From contig OZ037889.1 of assembly GCA_964035575.1 (NCBI GenBank), positions 124,001 through 188,000 of the forward strand: 64,000 bases of DNA, in the 5' to 3' direction. Positions 56,681-64,000 of this stretch are shown one piece after another. Both the position numbers and the translations under genes were made by a program. Source of the stretch: Rhynchopus sp. YZ270_cl-10. Taxonomy: Eukaryota; Euglenozoa; Diplonemea; Diplonemida; Diplonemidae. The notes under the pieces were generated by a model that worked only from the letters and a program-made list of their open reading frames with translations, was not told the origin of the DNA and did no database searches. Position 1 is the first letter of the stretch; each line of letters opens with the position of its first letter.

Positions 56681-57589
56681 TCACGCCCCTTCTCCTTCTG
56701 CCCCTTCCTCTGTATGCGTCTCGAGATTATCAAAGTCACGGCGCGCAGCAGAAAGAGACTCTAGGCGTGTTTCCAGCTCCTCAAGCACCAGGTCAACGTC
56801 CTGCGCAACACGTTCCTGCTCTTCTCTGCGCTGCCGTGTAGCTGTGATGCGGGCAATCATCTCACCATTGCGGTGCACAAACTGACGGTCACCTAGACGG
56901 TACACTTCGTACAAGTAGCCCCACAATGTCGAGACCATCAGGTACACTATCCCTGCAACAAACAACAGCTCAAACCGGTATGAGTCCCGAAACGCCAGAC
57001 GCGTCTTTGTGTCCCCCCCACCACCTGCTCGCTGCGGGTACAGGTCTGCGTCAAACAACAGTGGGACGTCACGCTGGGCGTAGTCACGGTCGTCGCGGAA
57101 GGCGAGAAGCACGTCCCTTGAATCCTTGATGTCGTCGACCGGGCGGAGCTGCAGTCGCTCAAATGCCTCTGCACTGTAGTTGGCCTTGACGAGGGTGTAG
57201 TTGATGATGATGGCGTCCACGTGGAAGTCGGAGGAGTAGAACTTCCCCTTGATGACGTACATCCACGTCCCGTCGTGGAGCTGAACGCTGCGGTCCTCTT
57301 TGCCGGAGTTGAGCCAGTAGGCGCTTGCCAGCTTGCTGTTCTTGCGTTCTCCTGCACGGAGATTGTAGCGTCTTCGCTTGTCTTCGTTGTCTTTGTCGTA
57401 CTTCGCCTGTCGTGCTTTCGTCTCCTTGTCACGCTTGTCGCGCACAGACTGGTAGTGCGACTGCTCTTCCGTAGCCTCCTCACGCTCCCGCCGCTCCCGT
57501 TGCGCATCCCGCTCTGCCTGGTAGTCTTCCTCTCGGCTGTGTCGACGTCTGTTCCCAGTCCCGTCCACCTCCTCGTTCGCCTCGCCCAT
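56681..57589 (-). CDS. Single-pass membrane protein with charged termini (unidentified)
   Basis: Intronless, 302 aa. Residues 10-85 are R/E/D/K-rich and helical (YQAERDAQRERREREEATEE). Residues 88-200 look folded (LHDGTWMYVIKGKFYSS, DAIIINYTLVKANYSAEAF). A membrane helix spans about 207-227 (LLFVAGIVYLMVSTLWGYLY). A C-terminal coiled coil follows (QDVDLVLEELETRLESLSAA). No signal peptide. No family recognised. Leader: a CCCTCCTTCAG acceptor at 57667-57669, 76 nt before the ATG; this leader includes a diverged family-A hairpin (57636-57669). Confidence 0.75.
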   Translation of the reverse strand: MGEANEEVDGTGNRRRHSREEDYQAERDAQRERREREEATEEQSHYQSVRDKRDKETKARQAKYDKDNEDKRRRYNLRAGERKNSKLASAYWLNSGKEDRSVQLHDGTWMYVIKGKFYSSDFHVDAIIINYTLVKANYSAEAFERLQLRPVDDIKDSRDVLLAFRDDRDYAQRDVPLLFDADLYPQRAGGGGDTKTRLAFRDSYRFELLFVAGIVYLMVSTLWGYLYEVYRLGDRQFVHRNGEMIARITATRQRREEQERVAQDVDLVLEELETRLESLSAARRDFDNLETHTEEGAEGEGA

Positions 57590-57691
57590 GTCATCGTTGC
57601 TTGTGAGTCTGGAGGTGATTTTTTTCGGGAGATAGTTTATAAGATGAACTCTCGTGATTAGTTATCCTGAAGGAGGGGCAAGATCAAGGTC

Positions 57692-58321
57692 TTATCCAGC
57701 CCAAAAGAATGTTTGAAAAACAAACATGCTTTTTAAACAACTAAGTAGGTGGGGGCAACCATACTTTGCATAAGCCGCGTTGATGAAGTTCATGTAGAGC
57801 TGGTTCCCAGAGTCGACGTTGTCGGGGTGGTATTTACGGGCTAGGGCGTAGTACTGCTTCTTCAGCTGTGTGTGATGTGTGTGTGTGGTGTGTTTGAAAT
57901 TAATACCATTCCCCTTTATCTGGGAAATTCCTGCGCGAAATATTCCCCATTGTGTCGTCTTGCATCCCAACAAAACAAAGCGAAGTTGATAACGTGCAGA
58001 CAATCCTCTTCCTCAGGGATGCACGCCACCTCTACCAACTGCCCTGAGTACAGCTGCCAAAACCCATCCAACAAAAAGCAAAAAGCAACAAACCTGTTTC
58101 TTGTCTGTACCCTTCTTCACATCAAAGACGACGTGAGGGTCTTTGCTGTGGAAGCGGAGATGCTCTTTACGCGCCTTCTCTGACATCTGCCGTGCCTGCA
58201 CACCTATGCGTCCACCACGGTGTGCATGCACCCCACGCAACGGTGTGCCACATGCTCCACTACGCAACGAGCCTGCTGCCCGCAATGGCCTGCATGCAGC
58301 AAGGTTTAAGATGAAGCTCAT
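57692..58321 (-). CDS. J-domain protein, probably organelle-targeted
   Basis: Exons 58321-58094 and 57865-57692 (133 aa if read through). The N-terminal 45 residues are Arg/Ala/Gly-rich and free of acids (AACRPLRAAGSLRSGACGTP), like a mitochondrial presequence. Then a J domain: DPHVVFDVKKGTDKKQ, split by an intron, LKKQYYALARKYHPDN (HPD intact), YMNFINAAYAKYG. HPD stimulates Hsp70 ATPase. A GTATGG at 57764 could be a donor; splicing to 57666 would replace the end with ITNHESSSYKLSPEKN and place the stop (57591) overlapping the next gene's ATG. That acceptor is also the likely leader acceptor of the next gene, so both ends are plausible. Leader acceptor CTCCCTTCAG lies 40 nt before the ATG. 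Confidence 0.7.
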
Positions 58322-59048
58322 TCCCAACCCCCCGTTTGCCTCCCCGGCTTCGTACACATGTCTGAAGGGAGTGTTATCATGAGGGAGGGAGAGACGGTGA
58401 GGGCGAGGGGGATGCGGAGGGAGAGGGCGGTTCACAGAAAAATACAGAAAAACAGCCGGTGTGGGGAGGGGTGGTTTCTTTTGTTGGTGTGGGGGGATAC
58501 AGCCTATCGTTTGCATGCGCGTTTTTTTATAATTGTGTTGCATTTTTTTAAGGCTTATTTTGCTCTCTTTTGAAAACTATCTGTTTTTTTTTTGGGGGGG
58601 AAATACACGGTTTCCTGCCCTTCTGTGCGCAAATCCTTTGTATTTTCTTTTTTGTGAAAAAAATTTTTGAAGTTGTATATTACCTGTTTGAATAGCCACG
58701 TAGAGAAATATCGGACTACATTGTACTTTGTCTCACCGTGTATAGACCCAAAAGGGGTGTGGGTTCTGTGAGTTAGCGCAAGTTTACTGAACCCACACGC
58801 CATCAGTAGTCTCTGCACGCTAGCTCTTGACCCAAAAAGTACCCAAAAAGTCTATACTCGCACAGCAATATATTCGGGGGAATCTCTATATTTCTTTTTT
58901 ACCCCACAAAAAGGCTAGAAAAATGAGGATTTTGTTTTTTCCATTTTTTCTCTCTCTTCTTCTCTTCCCCGTAAACCAAAAAAATATAATGCATTACTAC
59001 ACAACAGAGGGAGGGCGTGCACTTTCAATTCTGTTTTTATACCGTGTC

Positions 59049-59234
59049 CATACATGATAGTCTATGGCCGACTATGCCAGACAAAAACACTCAATTTTTT
59101 GACTTTTCAAAGTCTAGAAAAGTCAAGAAAAGGATATTTTGACTTGACTCTTTCCCTGACTTCTGAAAGTCAAGAAAAAGTCAAGAAAACTCAGAATCAA
59201 AAGTATGGCAGAGTCGGCCAGACTACCATGTATG
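59049..59234. repeat. 186-bp MITE-like element
   Basis: About 30-bp inverted ends beginning CATACATG and including TAGTCT, GGCCGACT and TGCCA on both sides. Interior is repeats of CTTGACTTTC and GAAAGTCAAG in both directions, so the whole unit can fold on itself. Confidence 0.65.
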
Positions 59235-59864
59235 CGTGTTTGGAAAAAAAAAATCAACTTTTTTTTTCAATGCTTTTGTGGGGTGTGTGGGGGGCTACGG
59301 AGAAAAAACATAAAATAATACCGCAACTTTTGTTTTTTTTTTGATAAGCAAAGCAGTTCAAAGTGCTGTGCCACACAAAAAAATAAATAAATTTTGGAGA
59401 AAGTGGAGACTGCACAACTGTGGCAACACAATTGGGGCAACTACACTGCTCCAAGAATTTATCAATAAAAAAAGAAAAAGTTGAAAATATGAATGCGCAT
59501 CACGTGCATCACACATCTTGAAAACAAACTTTTTTTTCCAGGGAGATTTGAGCCCACCCTTACCCCCCATTTTTTCTTTTCCTTCTTTTCCCGCCATTTT
59601 TTTCTTGTTTTGTTTTGGTTTTTTTGTTGCAGACGGGATATACTTCTCTTAGTCCAACACGCATGCCCACACGCACCCTCCACACCCCCCATCCCCAAAA
59701 TCCCGGACACCACAAAAAAAAATAGAATCAACCTGCACCCGAAGCTGTTTAGCTCTGAACAGACTTCTGTCCGACCTTCACTCTCAAGCCTGCATGGCGT
59801 GCTTCCTGTGTGTGTGGGTAGGTGGAGGGAGGTGGAAAAAATGTTTTTTTAAAATGGTGATAGA

Positions 59865-59965
59865 TGAGGTGATCCAGCGCACACTTTTCCACACTTTTTC
59901 ACACCGTGAAAACGTGTGAAACCAAGGTGAAAATGTGTGAAAAGGCGTGAGACTGGATCACCTCA
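59865..59965. repeat. 101-bp MITE-like element
   Basis: Perfect 13-bp ends TGAGGTGATCCAG. The inside is an imperfect inverted repeat of TTTCACAC/GTGTGAAA words. No coding capacity. Confidence 0.65.
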
Positions 59966-60134
59966 ATAGACAAAAGGTGTTGCCAGTTTTCAATGAGAGT
60001 TGCTATTTTTTTTTGCAGGGAAGGGGGGTGAGTAAAAAAATTTCTCCATTGGAGCACAGCAAGGACGTCCCCGCAACTACTATCGTCTCCCCAGTAGGTG
60101 GAAAAGAAAGAAAAGACTAATTTCATGATTAGTG

Positions 60135-60730
60135 AGAGAGATCCACTTCTTCGAAGCAGGTCACGGGAAGGATAAGTGTAACAGTCATTTTGGAGTTGTC
60201 TCTCGGACGCTCAAGTCACGACTAGGGGTAAAGACCTGAACACACTCAATGCCGTGCAGGCTTCACTCAGCACTGTCAAGAACACCATTTACAGAAGAGG
60301 CCACTGTGGATGATTCCCAAAATCAGTAGTGGGAGTTTTTACAAAACAGACAGTGAGGTCAACCCACATCGAACTGCGCGGACCCGGGTATCTGCTGAAG
60401 AAAGCTCAGAAGAAGGTGTGACGTTTGCACCCAAGATATCCAGTAAACTACCTCGACAGGAATCTGACACTGATGAGCTGGCTGGGTCCTCTTCTTCGCA
60501 GGCCTCTGCAGAACTCCCCCCATGACCAGAAGATGCGCCCTTTGCGGAAAAAGCTTTACAGAAAGCGGATCAGCGCGCTTATGCAGAATTGTCGTCGATG
60601 CGGGACATGGACCCCCCCGCAAACGACGACAGGATGGCGGACCTCCACCACCTGCTCACATGGGCTTTTGGTTGTTGGCTGGTCAAGGAGCACGACGTCG
60701 AGTAAGGTCCGGAAAAATTGGGAGGGGGGC
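60135..60730 (+). pseudogene. Transposase-like relic
   Basis: Plus-strand, spread over several frames. One stretch reads IHFFEAGHGKDKCNSHFGVV, like the GHGK-x-x-x-D/N-x-x-F block of some DDE-type transposase families. A C-terminal CALCGKSF...LCRIVV segment may be a zinc ribbon. Codon use and strand differ from the genes. Clearly broken; family not settled. Confidence 0.45.
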
Positions 60731-60799
60731 TAACTTCCGCTAGGGGGTTAAACTAGGTGCCAATCCCGTTAATAAATCCTTGATCTTCCCAGAAGCGAG

Positions 60800-61799
<1,000 letters not shown>

Positions 61800-63719
61800 C
61801 TTATTCTATTCACACAAAAAAACCACACACACAACACACAGCCCCTCTGAGAAGGAAATAAAAGAAAAGGGTCTTTTCCGCTGTTTGCGGTTTCCTGTTA
61901 AGTGTGGTGTATTTGATGGGGACACGAAAACAATCCAGTAGTCGGAGGAGAGCGGGGGGGCTGTTCCTCATTGTGGTCAAAATAAAAGAAAGGTTTATAA
62001 GATGATCCTTAGCCTCTCGCGCTTGGTCACCTTGATTACATTTGTTATCGCGCATCAGCTGCGTGGGTTTCCACAAGTTTGTTGTTACGGATAGCTGATG
62101 TCATTTCCCCAACCGGAGTTCGTAATTTTTGGCACGCACGATGTAGTGCTCAAGCATAAGCATGGTGTAGCGAGGCTACGTGAAAGTCAGAATAAAAATA
62201 GGGGGGTTCTTTTTGCGCAGTTTTGTCTTTTTATTGTGCGACTCGACAATGTACTGTTGTCAAAAAAAAAAAATTATAAGATGAACCTAAGACTCTCTCG
62301 CTTAGTCACCTTTAGAAGTAAGGCTCTGGATACATATCACCTTACAGGCTAGACTTTTTTTTCGTTCAGTTTTGAGAAATTCACAAAAAAAGTTGGGGAA
62401 GAGAATAAGGGCTTGTTTAACACAAAAAAGACAAGAAAGCTGGGGTCGCCACAAAAAGGAACATTTTATGTAAACTGCGCACCTTAGCTTTCGCTCTCTT
62501 TCTCCGGATTATACTACATACATAAAATAGGGGTGGAAGATGATGACTGTGTGGACACCAGTACAGAGGGCATACACAAAAATAAAAAACGAAAACACAT
62601 AGTAACAGAATACACAAAACGCAGAGTTGAATACCGTAGAAGTAAATATCGCACCTTACGCACCTCCCCGCTATGACCACGTGCAATGCCAGCTCCTCTT
62701 GTGGAGGGCATGTCTTATCTCTGCCAGCTGATCAGAAATTACAGCATTCCAAAAAACATAAAAACGCCGCTCGGTCGTGCTCATACAAAGGGTGGTACGT
62801 GAGGTAATCCGTACCGTAAGAGAACGGAGGCGGTTCACAATCACTCAAAAAAAAATTCATGACGTCTCTGCAGACGCAAAAGAATGGTACCGTAATGTAA
62901 TGAATTGTACCTCTGTACGTTCATCTTGAAGACCTCTTGGAAGGTTGGGGAACGTGACAAAGCCTTTCTGCCCTTATAATGGCAACACGAAAAGAATCGC
63001 GTTGTGCGCATCTCTCACAAAACTATACGTGCAGGACACCCTCAAGGTGGATGCAGGCACGTTGCCACCTCTCGGTTGCCACCAAGCTTTCCCGAGCTCA
63101 GCTGTAGACTCACAAAAACCCATTTCACCGGATAACGTTGGAAAGGGACAAAATGACTAGAAAGGAATGTTCCAAATGGGAAGTGCTCGGGGCAGGGTGG
63201 GGGTGGGGTGGGGTGGGGTGGGGTGACACGTTCTCTCTCCCAATTTATGTTTCAAAATTACAACCCCGCTTAAAAAACGCAAAAACCCAAGGTTTTTGGA
63301 CGGGCTGAAGGGGAGGGATTTTTTCCTAGCTTGAGCTGGACAAAGAGAATATCAAGAAATACTTGCTAACACGCAGTGGGTAGACAAAGAAAGGGAAATT
63401 TTGAAAAGATGAACGTGTCTCTCGTGCACACATACACACACATCTGTATAAGGTTCGGCTCGAAACCTTGAGAAAGGGAGGAGGGACAGACGCCCGCCTC
63501 TTCAGACAGGGGACACTGGGCAATGAACAGAGCAATGGTAGAAGAATACCACCTGGGTTGTGACCCTACAGGGGTTGAACGAAGGTTGTGGGGAGACATC
63601 ATCGCATTATATAAACGAAACTCTTTGCTGCAGAGGTGGTGGACACAAAAACGCTATTACTGCAGCGATGTGCGCAAAGCGTTTTGCCCAGCCAAGATCT
63701 TAAGGGTTAAGTTGCGTCG
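61800..63719. other. Intergenic, UBC13 leader to last gene
   Basis: Family-A hairpins at 61991-62034 and 62271-62313, a family-E copy at 62756-62806, a GGGGT microsatellite at 63198-63225 and a family-B hairpin at 63400-63460. Plus-strand frames at 62098-62210 (FPQPEFVIFGTHDVVLKHKH) and 63523-63723 (GVERRLWGDIIALYKRNSLL) have a protein-like look but no recognised family and no supporting splice context. Confidence 0.45.
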
Positions 63720-64000
63720 CTAGCTCTGCGCCTTCTTCTTGCCACCACCAAACTTAAACTTAAACATATCTCGCACCTGTTTGTCAATTTGATATTATTC
63801 CTCAAAATCAATAAATGTCATACCGACGTTAGCTTCCGTGCTGAATGTGGAGAGGCTTGACTTGATGGTGAGGCGCTGCTGGTTGAGGCGGCTTCGCGTC
63901 TCACTTGCGACTCAGCACCACCATTGACACCACCCCCACCACCACCACCCCCCGGACCTCCTGCACCACCCAACATCATAAAGTGCGGTACAGGGCTCCG
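63720..64000 (-). CDS. 3' end of an unidentified gene (runs off window)
   Basis: Last exon 63776-63720 codes for VRDMFKFKFGGGKKKAQS and a stop. The exon before it ends at 63824 (GTATGA donor) and is open to the window edge in the phase that fits: a Gly run (GGPGGGGGGGVNGGAES) and Ser/Ala-rich residues to ARKLTS. Another frame (SRLNQQRLTIKSSLSTF) looks more protein-like over part of it, but its phase does not fit the last exon. Product unknown; a low-complexity linker with a basic C-terminus. Confidence 0.45.

Larger units (their letters stand above)
58322..60799. other. Repeat-rich intergenic, J-protein to UBC13
   Basis: 58370-58440 is the pyrimidine-rich J-protein leader. Two MITE-like elements (59049-59234, 59865-59965), an inverted family-F hairpin (59395-59468), a family-B hairpin (59478-59520) and a transposase relic (60135-60730) follow. 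No host gene seen. Confidence 0.5.

Overview
This window looks like nuclear DNA of a flagellated protist. Genes have spliceosomal introns (about 25 were placed by reading-frame continuity). Most donors read GTATG rather than GTAAGT. Intergenic DNA is full of long A/T homopolymers, simple repeats and many short interspersed repeats. Recognisable products are eukaryotic: a RasGEF, PRP28, dynactin ARP1, a kinesin-13, an XAP5/FAM50-type protein, a GRAM-VASt sterol-transfer-type protein, LRRC23 (a radial-spoke protein, so motile cilia are likely), a J-domain protein and UBC13.

All 19 genes I can support lie on the minus strand. Most have a pyrimidine tract and an AG a few to about 75 nt before the start codon, including genes whose coding sequence has no intron. 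One-way gene order plus such 5' acceptor signals is the pattern of polycistronic transcription with spliced-leader trans-splicing (Euglenozoa; cis-introns would favour a diplonemid or euglenid over a kinetoplastid). This assignment is inference; no spliced-leader gene was found in the window.

Layout. 1-7 kb: RasGEF N-terminus, PRP28 (5 exons), ARP1 (7 exons). 7-16 kb: three tandem intronless genes for multi-membrane proteins ending in a degenerate class III cyclase-like domain; the second spacer holds a 1.4-kb TIR element. 16-18.6 kb: a fusion of an ADP-ribosylglycohydrolase-like and a PARG-like domain, both lacking key catalytic residues. 18.6-22 kb: repeats. 22-25.3 kb: a dual-specificity phosphatase and a His-rich type I membrane protein. 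25.3-34.6 kb: gene-poor and repeat-rich. 34.6-38.1 kb: kinesin-13 with an apparent frameshift, then XAP5. 38.1-47.9 kb: gene-poor, with a 540-bp microsatellite. 47.9-58.3 kb: GRAM-VASt, LRRC23, a small membrane protein, a poly-Q coiled-coil protein, a single-pass membrane protein and a J-protein. 58.3-64 kb: repeats, a transposase relic, UBC13 and the 3' end of another gene.

The most unusual signal is a set of short (30-60 nt) interspersed hairpins in gaps, introns and leader regions. On the minus (gene) strand three families have different, self-complementary stems around a shared loop close to ACGAGAG. They usually run into a T-tract, and nearly all lie in the direction of the genes. I cannot match them to a known RNA class.
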